Part shown: in pieces, positions 11,328 through 22,447 of the stretch | Position numbering within the stretch: the first letter of the stretch is position 1 | Layout: every line of letters begins with the position of its first letter | From: Dromaius novaehollandiae | Taxonomy: Eukaryota; Chordata; Aves; Casuariiformes; Dromaiidae | DNA: 64,000 nucleotides | Direction of reading: 5' to 3' | NCBI RefSeq assembly: GCF_036370855.1 | Contig: NW_026991398.1 | Span: forward strand, 2,914,001 to 2,978,000 | Translations under genes and position numbers: made by a program | Notes under the pieces: model-generated | What the model saw: the letters and a program-made list of their open reading frames with translations, nothing else | Database searches by the model: none | What the model was told of the DNA's origin: nothing

Positions 11328-12389
11328 TGTGGCGGACAGATGAGTGAACTTTTGCCTTGAACATTTCTTGGTACATAAGATGCAAGCGAACCATAACCCC
11401 GAACAAGCCATCTGTTCCCAGCGGAAACAGGACTGAGCTGCTGCGACCCCTGAAATGGTCTCCCTGCGACCATTCGGGACACACCGAGCCTGCGCTGAAC
11501 CAGACCACGATCGGGCAGAGACTTTGGGACCTGGACTGCAAATTACTGCCGCTTAGCACAACTTTTATAAAAGTTGCTTAGCATGAGTAGCTAAATTTGC
11601 TGAAGCCTTAGGCCGCACTCCCTAGTTCAGTGAGAAGGGGCCCCAGAGCTGGTGCAGACTGGAAAGATAAGGGAGTTACCAGCAGTTTGCATTCCTATGC
11701 GTCACACTCCGGGAGGGAGGATGTCAAGGCTTTGAAATAAGGCCTGCTTGGGCGCCAGGACCCTGAGAAACAAAGCCTCCCCTCACTGCTGAAACAGTGT
11801 TAATTAGGGGGGTCTGAATTGTATCCTCTTCATCAGGACCTTGGAAGATAACACTGTAAGTGTTAATTGCTGGAACAACACCTGTTTGTCAAGGCCCTGA
11901 GAAAGAAGGGCAGAGTAAAGATAACAATGATGAGACCCAATAAGGGAGCAGGAGACCCCAGACCCAAAGATTGCTATTGGTCTGAACTGCCGCATGAGGG
12001 GAGGGAAACTTAATTTGAAAAGCTATAATTGCCCAGGGTTGTTTCCTTTTTTGGGGGGGAACTTGCTCTCTTGCTCTCTCGCTCTCCCGCTCTCCCGTCC
12101 CTTGTTGGAGGCACCCAGCTTGAGCTGTGATTCGAGCGGAGTCAGCGGAACATCATCGGCCTCGGAGTGGTAGTAGCTAGCTTCTTCTCTCCTTTTCCAA
12201 CTTTTCTCTATCTTTTCCCCTTACCCTTGTTCCCCGCTTCCCTTCGCCTCCCCTTTGCTTTTCCCCCCACCTTTTCTCTCCACTCTGTGGAAAATAAAGC
12301 TAAAAGGTTGTACGATATTTGACCAGTTTTAGCGTCTTAATCTCGTCCTTGGGATCGTAACGAAACCCTCCCGATATTGGATCGGGACA
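11328..12389 (+). mobile_element. Solo LTR of an endogenous retrovirus, 1062 bp
   Basis: Starts TGTGGCGG and ends CGGGACA, the usual TG...CA termini. It is flanked by a 5-bp direct repeat GGATT at 11323-11327 and 12390-12394, a target-site duplication that fits ERVL- or ERV1-type integration. Inside are a possible TATA element (CTATAATT near 12023), a CTCTC-rich pyrimidine stretch at about 12064-12100 and an AATAAA polyadenylation signal at 12293-12298. There is no internal viral sequence, so it is a solo LTR left by LTR-LTR recombination. Its middle part (about 11540-12140) is related to the minus-strand LTR at 32614-33385. Confidence 0.8.
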
Positions 12390-12394
12390 GGATT

Positions 12395-13229
12395 TTGTTC
12401 AGTAATATAAAAGTTTCAGATACTCTGTAGAAACATTTGAGAGTGCTGAAGGCCTCCTGAGCCCAAAGTAACCTCCGTTCCTTTCCTTCAGTTCCTTGGA
12501 CAAGGAGCCTCTGTGAAGGGGAAAAAGGCTGCAGAGGCTTTGACATGAGGCCCAAGCAAGAAGACAGCTCCAGACGGGAGGTCTGCTGAAATGCCAGCTG
12601 TCCTGGCTGTGCAGGCTCTGCAGCAGCAGTCTGGGCTCCACAGCTGGGTTCAGAGAGCACTGAGGGCTGGGTGCCACAGGCAACCTGGGCCTGGGCACAT
12701 CTTAACCCCTCACAGAGCCAGGAGCTGTGAGATTACCTCAGTTCAAGCTACAGAGGCTTTGGGGCACTCAGACAAAGGCACTGAAGAGATGCCGGCATTT
12801 AATTATAAGGGTCTTGGACTCATCCTATATGGCACCACAACCTTCTAGGAAAGGGAGGGGGCACAACAGCATTTGCTGAGCAGGCCGGCAGTAACAACAT
12901 TTGTGGGATGTGGAATTAGCAGCACAGCAGAGGTACTGGGAGGGGAACCCACACCCCAAGTCACCCACGGAAGCCCGGCGCATTTATGGAAGCCTTCGCA
13001 TCCATACATAGCCTCATCTCATTCATTTGCAGCTGTTTTCACAGAGGGCTCACCATGTTGCCAGAGATGTTGACAGCTACAGGGACACACCCTGGCATGC
13101 AGCCTCCAACCTCAGTGGCTCTAGCACTGCACCGGCAACCTACATGAGTGGAGCAACCTAGAAAGAAAGAAAGAATCCGAGTGTTACTGTCAGTTCTGCT
13201 GGCCTTGCAGAGTCACAGTAGTCAGGGGC
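12395..13229. other. Unrecognised spacer after the solo LTR
   Basis: Mixed-composition sequence with overlapping short open frames on both strands and no recognisable family or internal repeat. No gene can be supported. Confidence 0.4.
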
Positions 13230-13800
13230 AAATGTCTCCCCTCTGTGCTGGGCTGTATTTGTGAGAGCAGAGCCAGCAGGGCCACCGAGATGTTCTATTG
13301 CTCCTTCTGGCACAGGGCAGACCATGTCTGTATACTGGCTCCTATTTGGGCTTTGCAGTTCTGCAAAGGCACTAGCACACAGGAGGGAATCCAGCACAGG
13401 GACACCAAGATGGTCCGGCCTGGAGCATGAGGCATATAAGGAGAGGCTGGGAGAGCTGGGTTTGTCCAGCCTAAGCAAGAGAAGGCCAAGGGGGATCTTC
13501 ATGCTGTGCACAGCTACCGTATTGAGGGCACAGAGAAGACAGAGCTGGATTTTCTTGGAAGTGCACACTAATAGCACAAATTGGACAATGGGAAATTCTT
13601 CTTAGATGTCTCTTCTGTGTCTTCTTAGATTTTTCTCCATGAGGATGGCCAAACAGTGGCACAAGCATCCAGAGAGGTTCTCAGATCTCCATCCTCAGAG
13701 ACAATCAAAACTGCACTGGAAAAGGCCCCAAAATACCTTTCTACTGGGACCTGCCTTGAGCAGGGCGTTGGATCCCCACCTCCAGGTGTCTCCCCCATTG
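13230..13800 (+). repeat. CR1 LINE fragment (C-terminal ORF2)
   Basis: The stretch 13380-13500 translates as GLEHEAYKERLGELGLSSL, the conserved C-terminal region of CR1 ORF2. Sequence to about 13800 reads like the degraded region beyond it (FSDLHPQRQ-like frames). It is separate from the four CR1 copies that mark the duplication units and not clearly paired with any of them. Confidence 0.7.
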
Positions 13801-15787
13801 CAGGCTCAAGGAGTCTGCTATTCTGAGACTCTATCCCAAAGGGACCACAGGCTCAGAGCCACCCATTGCCCTGAGAGGCCTGACTTCTGGTGAGGTGGCA
13901 TCTGCCCTGTCTGCAAGGGTCTGGGGAGGCACAAAGTGGAGAAATGGCTCTGACTGTTTCAATTAACTACCATCTCTCGAATGGATCGGAATGGATTAGG
14001 GTTTGAGATGGGAAGATGCCATGAGGGTCCAGCTTCAACAGAAAGCCTTCAAGGAGTGAGAAGAGAACTTTCTCCAGGGGAGTCAGTGAAATCCCAAAGA
14101 CTGTCAGAAGCATCAAGACCTTCAGAAACTGCAAGTCTGAACCTCAGCTGACAGAAACCACCAAACTGCGAGCATCCCTGGCTGGCACCAGGATGCTCCA
14201 AGGAGGGAACACGGTCATCAACAGACAGACTAGAGCACCCTGGGGAAGGCTTTGGCATCACATGACTGACCATGACTTGCTCACTTCTCTCCTCCCGTGA
14301 TGTTTCTGTTAGCAATTCTCTACCATTCCCTGCCCATCCCTGCTGCCTGGAGCTGTTTCTGCCAAGAGCTTTTTCTCTGCCCCAAAGTCTTTTCCCAGTC
14401 GCTGTTCACAGACCCCATCCCCCACTCTGTGTTCTGTGATGGACAGAAACCTCCTGGGTCAGGGCCCTGGCCAGGGCCATCTCTGTGCTCACAGGTCCTA
14501 AGGAGCAGGTCAGAGAAACCCTGATGAGGCCATGGAGGTGATGCTGGTGCTGTCTGCAGGCTGAGGTGGGGATGAAGGGACTTGCTGAGGTTTCTCACAG
14601 ACTTTTTGCTCTGTCTCTCTCTTAAGAGAGAGAGCTGACTCTTACTGAGCTGCCTTCCTCTGAAGGACAGCCCATCTTTAGGACCCTTGCCTGTTTCTCT
14701 GGGCTGTCCTGCCAAGCTGCAGGCTGCCCTGCAGAAGAGCACAGCTTCCCTGGAGCATTTCTGTGATATCTGAGAGTCCTTGGTCTGCTCCTGTGAGTCA
14801 GAAACCTTGTCACACTCCTCATCACTCCCTCCATGTCTGGGCTGAGAGAGAAGAATTTGGAAGTCTTCACTGTGAAACTGAAGTCCTCTGCTCCCAGCTC
14901 AGTCCAGTTTCTTTCTTAGAGGAGCTTGTGAGTGTGGTTGTCCTTTATCTGGGTGAGGTGCAAGTGCAGGGCAGTGAGGGGCAAAACTCATTGACAGACC
15001 AGATCCCAGGACTCTGTACAAAGTCACAGGGAGCCCTTTTTTCCTCCTCGGGTGCACAAGTGCTCATGCTGAAATACCAAAGATTTCTAGCCCATCCAAG
15101 AATGCTCCCACAGTGTAATGGAGGCATCTAAAAACTAAATCAATATATAATCAGACTCCTCTGCTGCAGGTTATTTTCTGGAGATAATAAGTATCAAAAT
15201 ATTGAGCAGTCCTGCCACCTAAGGGGTGGACATAGTATGCTGCGGGATGTGCACATCAGAACCAGTCCCTTGCCATTCCCACTACACTACACATTCCCAC
15301 TACTGGACAAAGAGCACAGATGGTAAATTGGCATGAGGAAATGGTTTATCTCACTGGAAGGGGGACATCTAGAAAAAGTCAGGTCAGCCCCTGCCTTCCC
15401 TTGCCTGTTCCTCTCCCTTGCTAGGGTGGGAGCTGATGTGACTGATCCAGATACAGACAACTCTGTCCAAGAGGGCAAGATTGGGGGGGGACAAATCCCT
15501 CACAAGGGTCTTCTCTTTCAGACACAGCTAGGCATGAGTGCTGTAGTCAGCTCTCATTGTGGTAAATAGAGAATATTCCCCCTGGGTCACAGGACCAAGC
15601 CCCCTCCACCCAGCTGATGCCGCCCGTTCCCAGGTATCCCCCCAAATACCTGGGACTGTTTGACACGTCCACTTAAACCTGCAGCAAAGCAGAACAGAGT
15701 CCTCTGGAGCTACGGGCAGAAGCCCCTACTGCACATGACACACTCAGCCAGCGCAAACCAGAGCCCCAGAAAGGGAGCTGAAAGAAG
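13801..15787. other. Upstream region of OR1, inverted copy of the OR3 upstream region
   Basis: From about 14000 this is the reverse complement of about 38337-39880 upstream of OR3. Landmarks are the palindromic CTCTCTCTTAAGAGAGAGA near 14618, and CAAAGATTTCTAGCCCATCC near 15079. No stable coding frame is shared beyond what recent duplication would give. It should contain the OR1 promoter and non-coding 5' exon; the exon probably ends at 15787, where AAG is followed by GTAAAG. No TATA box could be singled out. Confidence 0.6.
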
Positions 15788-15888
15788 GTAAAGGACATAG
15801 GAAATGTGGGGGTTTCTATGCGAAACAGAATGGGTTTGGTTCAGAGTAGCTTGCTCTAACTTTTTACTTTCTTTTCTTCCTTGGACAG
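15788..15888 (+). other. Predicted 5' UTR intron of OR1 (101 bp)
   Basis: Donor AAG/GTAAAG at 15788, branch-point-like CTCTAAC at 15854-15860, pyrimidine-rich tract and acceptor GGACAG at 15888, leaving 24 bp of 5' UTR before the start codon. The same 101-bp arrangement is present upstream of OR3. Many vertebrate OR genes have non-coding 5' exons spliced to a single coding exon; the exact sites here are my prediction. Confidence 0.55.
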
Positions 15889-15912
15889 GCCTCCTGTGCC
15901 CCAAGGGAACAG

Positions 15913-16839
15913 ATGTCCAACGGCAGCTCCTTCAATGAGTTCCTCATCCTGCCATTTGCAGACACACGGGAGATGCAGCTCTTGCACTTCTCCCTCTTCC
16001 TGGGCATCTACCTGGCTGCCCTCCTCAGCAACAGCCTCATCATCGCAGCCATGGCCTGCGACCACCACCTCCACACCCCCATGTACTTCTTCCTCCTCAA
16101 CCTCTCTCTTCTCGACCTTGGCTCCATCTCCACCACTGTCCCCAAATCCATGGCCAATTCCCTATGGAACAGCAGGACCATTTCATACTCAGGATGTGCT
16201 GTCCAAATCTTTCTGTTTCTCTTCTTCCTCGCAGCAGAGTATTCTCTCCTCACAGTCATGGCCTATGACCGCTATATGGCCATCTGCAGACCCCTGCACT
16301 ACAGCACGCTCATGAGCAGCAGAGCTTGTGTCAAAATGGCAGCAGCTGCCTGGGCCAGTGGTTTTCTCTATGCTCTCCTGCACACTGCTAACACATTTTC
16401 AATACCACTCTGCCAAGGCAACACAGTGGACCAGTTCTTCTGTGAAGTGCCCCAGATCCTGAAGCTCTCCTGCTCAGACGCCTACTCCTGGGAAGCTGGG
16501 GTTAGTGTTGTTAGTGCCTGTTTAGCTTTGGGGTGTTTCATTTTCATTGTGGTGTCCTACGTGCAGATCTTCACTGCTGTGCTGAGGATCCCCTCTGAGC
16601 AGGGCCGGCACAAAGCCTTTTCCACGTGCCTCCCGCACCTGGCCGTGGTCTCCCTGTTTCTCAGCACTGCCACGTTTGCCTACTTGAAGCCGCCCTCCCT
16701 CTCCTCCCCAGCTCTGGATCTGGTGGTGGCTGTTCTGTACTCAGTGGTGCCTCCAACAGTGAACCCCCTCATCTACAGCATGAGGAACAAGGAGCTCAAG
16801 GATGCACTGAGGAAACTGGTTCAGCATCAGCACCAATAA
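15913..16839 (+). CDS. Olfactory receptor, family 14-like (OR1), intact
   Basis: A 308-residue seven-transmembrane odorant GPCR encoded in one exon and expected in the ciliary membrane of olfactory neurons, coupling to G-olf. The start MSNGSSFNEF carries an N-glycosylation sequon at Asn3. Recognised motifs are LHTPMYFFLLNLSLLDLG (53-70), the TM3 cysteine at 95, MAYDRYMAICRPLHY (116-130), extracellular-loop cysteines at 167, 177 and 187, SY at 215-216 ending TM5, KAFSTCLPHL (234-243) in TM6, and NPLIYSMRN (284-292) in TM7. TM1 reads LLSNSLII, where the other three copies read LLGNGLII, so the family Gly-Asn pair is Ser-Asn. Length is normal for an OR. It lies on the plus strand, opposite to its three paralogues, in an inverted cassette. 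Class is confident from the motifs; the specific ligand is unknown. The subfamily name (14A16- or 14J1-like) rests on general resemblance to bird ORs. Confidence 0.95.
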   Translation: MSNGSSFNEFLILPFADTREMQLLHFSLFLGIYLAALLSNSLIIAAMACDHHLHTPMYFFLLNLSLLDLGSISTTVPKSMANSLWNSRTISYSGCAVQIFLFLFFLAAEYSLLTVMAYDRYMAICRPLHYSTLMSSRACVKMAAAAWASGFLYALLHTANTFSIPLCQGNTVDQFFCEVPQILKLSCSDAYSWEAGVSVVSACLALGCFIFIVVSYVQIFTAVLRIPSEQGRHKAFSTCLPHLAVVSLFLSTATFAYLKPPSLSSPALDLVVAVLYSVVPPTVNPLIYSMRNKELKDALRKLVQHQHQ

Positions 16840-19120
16840 CTGTCCCAGGGTATTTGACATCAGGCATATCTGTTGTTCATTTATTTCTTTCTTTCTTTTT
16901 TTCTGTTACATTCTTGTAAAGGAAAAAAATGTTCTGATTCATGCTCCTTGTCCTCAGGAGTCTCTCGTTTGAATCTGACCCAGAGACCGTGTTGGAGCAG
17001 GAAGCCAGGCTTCCCCCTTCATCAGCAGAGGTGGGGGAACCTCAGAGCCCGCTAGTCTGAGCTCCCTCACATGCCCTCAGTGCAAGGAGAAGCATTTCTG
17101 TTCGCAGTGTGTCTTTCAGCGCTGACACCAAGGGAGCTAAGGGGGACACACAGAGGCTCAGACAAGTAAAGACGGGGCGACACCACGGGTCCCATGACCA
17201 TTAGGCAAGCTCTGTTTCCGTAGCCACAGCCAGGCTGTGATCTCACAACCCTCTTCAGCAAGGGTGGCAGCTGGCTGTCCCCGTGGGCTTGTCCCTTTCC
17301 TCTACAGTGCTCCAGTGCTCACAGAGGAGTGGGAGTGGAGGGGAGGAAGATCTCAGTGCAGCCTGTGGGGACAGGCGCTCTGCTCCTTAGGACCATCCTC
17401 CCACTGCCAAAGCAGGCATTTCCTTGCTGCAGCCTTTGTGTGAGGGCTGCAGCTTTCCTGGAGACATGTCCACCAGCAGCAGCAGGACTTTCTTTTTCAG
17501 AGTGGTTCTCATTTCCACACTGCCCTGCTGTACGCTAGTGGGTGTATATGGTCCAAGAGTTCTCCTAACCTCGTGGCAGTAGGGTTTTGTTGCCACGTGC
17601 ATTCCTGTGAGTACAGGCAGACCAGGTAATGGGTGCCTTTAAAATAGAAGGGGATCTCCTCAGACACGTGCCTCAAGTCTGGCTTCTCTTCAGAAGATGG
17701 AGTTAAAAATACACCCAAGGGATTGAACCACAGACGGGCCTGCTGTTCTGCCTGTGTTCTCCGTGGGCTGCAGAGGATGAGCTCAGAGTCCCACTGTGAT
17801 TTCTTAGGGACTGAGGACTGGATTCGTGGCTCATTTCTCAATGACCAGTGACCAGTGGAGATGGAGAATGGTCTCTGAATTGCCTGCCCGGGGCTGTCCC
17901 ATGGGTGACAGCGCTGATGAGAGATGCCCATCCTTCTGGAGGGGAATCTGAACCCCCAGGAGAGCTCAGGGGATCTCCAGGGACAGCGTGTACCTGGGGG
18001 AGGGCAGTGAGTGGAGCCTCACAAAATGAGGGATGGTCCATGGTGGAGTAACCAGAAGGTAGAACACTGAAACCTGGTATGCATGGGGAAACGAGGGCTC
18101 TGCAATTGCAGGAGCGGCAGTGGGGACCCAGGAGTCCCAGGGAAGGGGCCCTGGAGAGTGATTCCTGCACCTGCAGTGAAACATCACAGGCTGGAGCTAG
18201 TGCCCACCCAAACACATCTCCTGCCATTGCAAACACCTGGGGTCACTCTGAGCACAGACACCCACCAGCAGTGTCAGTGGTTTTGCGCCCTGTCTGGCTG
18301 AGTCTGCTTCCTGCCCTGACCAGCATGGCTAGTGCAGAGTCAGGAGTCACCCCGTGCCCCCACAGCCCACTCGCCCTGCAGAGCAGCACTGCCAGCCCGT
18401 GGCCTTGCAGGGAGCACAGGGCAGGGGTGCAGGAACAGCCAGGCCAGCACAGACACATTTGCCTGGGGAAAGGCTCTCTGGGGAGCGGGGATGTCCCAGC
18501 AGAAAAGCAGGGCAGCATCCAGAGAAAATGAGATGGAGAAGCAGGTTTTCCTGTGCACCAGCTCAGGGCAGGCTGCTCTGTTCCTGGGGCAGCAGGAGCT
18601 GCTGGAGGGGCTGCAGGGCCAGGGCTCTCGCTGTGCTGGGCAGTGGGGTGGGCATGGAGGGGCTGCAGGCAGAGAGGGAGGGGGATCTGCTGGGCACAAG
18701 AGCAGGGGAGGCAGAGAGTGACCAACTTCATTGCGGGGCCTCCTCCCCCATGCCAGGGAGCTGTTTCCCTTGTCCTTGGGCTGTGCCTGAGCTGTGCTGT
18801 GGACATGTCTGTGCCTGGCCCTGCACCTCTTGGGTGCTGACCTGACCCTGTCCCCATCCTGCTGACCCAACTCCCCATCTCTGCCTCAGACCTGTGTCCA
18901 ACTATGGTCAGGAAAGCCTTGGCAAGGGAAGCTGGGACCCAAGCAGATCCCAGAGAAGGTTTTAAGTAAAAACATTGGCCATACAGGCACAGCAGCAACT
19001 CTTGCCTGACAGCCCATTTAAAGGAGTAAGGAGTGCTTTGGATTTGGACCCCCTACCCGGGTGACGCTGCACATGGAGTCTTAACTAGATGAAAAAGTGA
19101 GAGCAGTCACTTGGGGTGTG
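16840..19120. other. OR1 3' region, inverted relative to the other cassettes
   Basis: The first 350 bp resemble, in reverse complement, the 3' flank of OR4 (about 50990-51300). Landmarks are AATCTGACCCAGAGAC near 16974 and AGCCAGGCTTCCCCCTTCAT near 17003. From about 17600 to 18600 the sequence is the reverse complement of the OR2 and OR3 3' flanks. No AATAAA was found close to the stop codon. A 251-codon minus-strand frame (18243-18998) is not preserved in the paralogous segments and is treated as chance in GC-rich DNA. Confidence 0.55.
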
Positions 19121-19129
19121 CTTTTTAAT

Positions 19130-21365
19130 GTGTAGTTATGAAAGCAGGTGTTTCTGTATCACAGCTTGAGTGTTTAAGCACCACTTGTGAACGGGTTCCT
19201 GCTACAGAGCACTGGAGTGCTGGGAGCAGCAAGAGCTGGGCTGCTGCGTGTGGGAAGGGGAGCTGGGAGCCGAGGGTGCCGGCAAGGCAGGCAGGGCAGT
19301 GACCCACCAACGAGAGGTGCCGTCCCGCTGTGACTGGACAAGAGGAGCAGAGCAGGTTTGGGGATGGTAACCAGGGTCAGGTGCAGTTCAGAGATCACAG
19401 ACAAGAGCGTAGGGCTCTAAGCAGCCCTGCTGTGCGTGGGAGGTTGGACTGGAGACCTCCGGGGGTCTGATCCCACCAAAACTCCTCTGCAACTCCATGA
19501 ATGGAAAGACCCCAGGCACAGAGACAGGCTCTGCCTTTCCCATGGGCTGCGTTGCCAGCAGGGGAGGGGCAGAGCCCTTGGCCAGCCCCACGCTCCCTCG
19601 TCCTCCTCTGCCTCTGAGCGGGACAGGGCCTGTGTCCAGGAGAGGGACCCGCTCATGGCCCACCACAGGCTGCTCCCTGCAAAGGCTGAAATCCCAACAC
19701 TCCCAGCATGGAGCTCATTTTGAAGTGGCATCTGGAGCCCAGCCAGCCTCAGCAGCCTCGGGCCTACGTGGTCCAGCTGCGGGGCCCTGAGCAGGGCTGC
19801 TCACCCTGCCCCACTGCCACCCATGCTCCCCATCCCCCTATGCCTTTCCCACCCCCGGCCTCCACAGTTGCATGAGCCTGGGTCTGCCCACTTGCCTTCA
19901 CCACTGTCATGGCTGCACTGGAAGACCATGAGAATCCCATGCTCCCACCCTTGAGCTGGCATCCACCCCAAACCTGGAGCCTGGCTGGCCTGAAAGGCAT
20001 CCAGTGCCCCGGCCATGCAGCTAAGGGCAGGACTCTTCATCCCAATTTCCCTGCTCCTTTCCTGCTCCCGACACTGCTGCTGCTGTGCCCATGTCAAACC
20101 CTCCTGCTGCCAGACTGTCCCAGTGTCCAAGGCAGCTCCAGCTCCCTCCAGGGCTGCGCTGGAGCCTTTCAGGAGCAGGCTGAGGTGGGGCTGGCACTGC
20201 CAGGGTGGGTTGGGAGAGGGCAGCTCCCCTCTGCCATGCTGGGGCTGGGGATGAGGCTGAGGCTGGGGCTGGGGCTGGGGCTGGGGCTGGGGCTGGGCAC
20301 AGCATTTCCCTGGGGAGCTCCCTGAGGAGCCGCTCCGGGGGATCCTCCACCTCTGCCCTGGCAGCAGCACCAGCACTCAGGGTACCGGGGTGGAAGGGGC
20401 ACGGGCTGCCCAGGGGGAGCATCGAGACCTTGTGTGTGCATGCAGGGATGGAGTGAGGAAAGCCAGAGCTCGGCTAGAGCTGGAACCACAGACCTTGGAC
20501 ATGGAAACAGCTAGGGTATTATTAAAAGACTTCTAAATGATCCCCCAGAGACTGAGGGGTCTCAGCACCTGGCCCCTACCCAGCCCAGGCTGTGCCCCAT
20601 GTGGAGGTCAGCAGACACCGTGTTCCAGGATCTGCCAGGCTCTGGTGCAGAAGAGAGGCCATGCAAGACTGGTCTTTTCCCCACCGTTGGGATACGGAGA
20701 CCTGCAGGATGATGGAGCTGGCCATGGACCACCCCACAGCTGGGTGAGCAGCCAGTGCTGGAAAGGGGTGATGTGAGGGGCTGCTCTGGGACGATGGCCC
20801 TGTGGCAGCTTCCCCACTGTGTCCATGCAACACAGGGAACAACCTGGGCTCTTCTCTCCTGCACCCACCATGTCCTGCTGCCTTTCCCAGGAGACCTGCA
20901 TTTGCCTGCAAGCCCATGGCTGTGTGCTCCCACACTGCCGTTCACATGCAGGAGCTGCCTGCTGGCATTTGTCCTCTCCCGGGTCCTTTCCAGTCTACAC
21001 CAGCCCCTCCCCAGCTCTCCCCACCTCCCCTGCCCTCTCCCCAGCCCACCCAGCACAGCAGCCCAGGCTGGGGTGGCCCCACAGCAGTGCCTGTGGCAGG
21101 GGGCTGCAGAGCTCTGGGCACTCACCCCACAGCCCCAGCCCCTCTGCAGGGCACAGCAGCTGCTGGGGGGCAGAGAGGGGTGTCAGCCTCCCCATCAGCC
21201 CCACACCTGGGGACCAGCAATGGCACAAGGAAGTGGAGGCCAGGCACTCCATGTCTCCACTGCTCTCATGAGCAGAGATCCTTAACCCTGGCTGCCTGCA
21301 GCCCCTCTGGGCAGCCCCTCTCCCCAGCACAGCACCAGAGTCCTGGCCCCGGGGCTCCTCAGGCA
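19130..21365. other. G block, copy 1 (GC-rich duplicated spacer)
   Basis: Homologous to 33386-35080 in the same orientation, from GTATCACAGCTTGAG near 19156 to CAGCCCCTCTGGGCAGCCCC near 21299. A stretch of about 370 bp (20765-21133) is present here but missing from copy 2. Long open frames occur on both strands because of the high GC content; none is maintained between copies. No gene can be supported. Confidence 0.55.
20241..20297. repeat. (GGGGCT)n hexanucleotide repeat
   Basis: About five perfect GGGGCT units at 20265-20294, preceded by imperfect GAGGCT variants. The paralogous site in the other G block (about 34423-34440) has three units, so the number varies between the two copies. The two strands are strongly asymmetric in G and C. 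Confidence 0.85.
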
Positions 21366-22447
21366 GCTGCAGTGACAGAGCAGCCTGCCCGGAGCTGACA
21401 CACACAGAAACAGGTTTTCATTTATTCCTCCTCACAAGCACACAATTGCTCCTTTGTTCTTCTCTGGAGATGTCCCTGCTCCCCAGAGAGCCTTTCTCCA
21501 GGTCAGTGTGTCCGTGCTGGCCTGATTGGCCATTCCTGCACCCCTGTCCTGGGCTCCCTGCAGGGCCCCGGGCTGGTGGTGCTGCTCTGCAGGGCGAGCA
21601 GATGTGCAGTGGTCCTGGGTGACTCCTCACTGGCCATGCTGGTGAGGGCAGACCCATCTGGACCAGCATCATTGCACCTGACAAACCCTCCCCAGGGTCT
21701 GTAGCTGTGGAGGGTGCTTGGAGCAATCACAGGGCATTTCACATTGCTCAGGAGGGGTTCAGAGGTGTCGTTAGACCCAGCCCACTCCCTCTCCTGAGAC
21801 TGCAGAGCCCTGATGTGCTGCATTCCCTGGTTTGGCCCTTTACCTTCGGGTGACTACCCCTGGTTTGGGGGGTCTCCACTCACTGCCATCCCAGGCACAC
21901 GCTGCCCCTGGAGATGCCCTGTGCTCTCCGGGTGGCTCCATACTCCCTTCCAGAAGGATGGACATCTGTCACCAGCCCTCTAATAGGTGGGACAGTCCCT
22001 GGCAGAGACCTCTTGACCACTCACCCTCCCCAGGGGCACTGGGCACCCACAAGTGAGGGCTCCATCCAGCCCTCCTTCCCTCGCACATCACCCTCTGCGT
22101 GCATCCCCCTTAGCCAAAGGAAATCCCAAGCACAGCAACAGGACCTTTTTGGGTGCAATTCCCTGAGTGCATTCTTGGCTCCAGCGTGGGAAGAAGAGCC
22201 TTTTGTTCAGGTACACTACTAAGGAGATCCCCTTTTATTACAGAGATGCTACTTGGGAGGCCACCTCTGACACAGTGATAGGCAGATTTACAGAAGGCCT
22301 CTGGGTTAGACAGATGGGTTTTGCGACTTTGGAGAAGTGGGAGGAATTCAAACTTGTGCACAAATGTGACTATCACAGACAGAATGCACAATGCACAAGA
22401 GCTGCTGGAGATAAACAGGGAATTGCTTGTGAGGAGAGATGGGCAGC
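21366..22447 (-). other. OR2 3' region
   Basis: 3' flank of OR2, closely related to 36146-37275 behind OR3, and in inverted form to about 17600-18600 behind OR1. Shared landmarks are GAGATCCCCTTTTATTACAG near 22222 and ACAGGTTTTCATTTATTCCT near 21411. No other gene seen. Confidence 0.6.

Noticed and set aside
18243-18998. 251-codon minus-strand frame behind OR1
   Set aside because: Not kept in the related 3' regions of OR2 and OR3; several overlapping frames on both strands here are typical of high GC.
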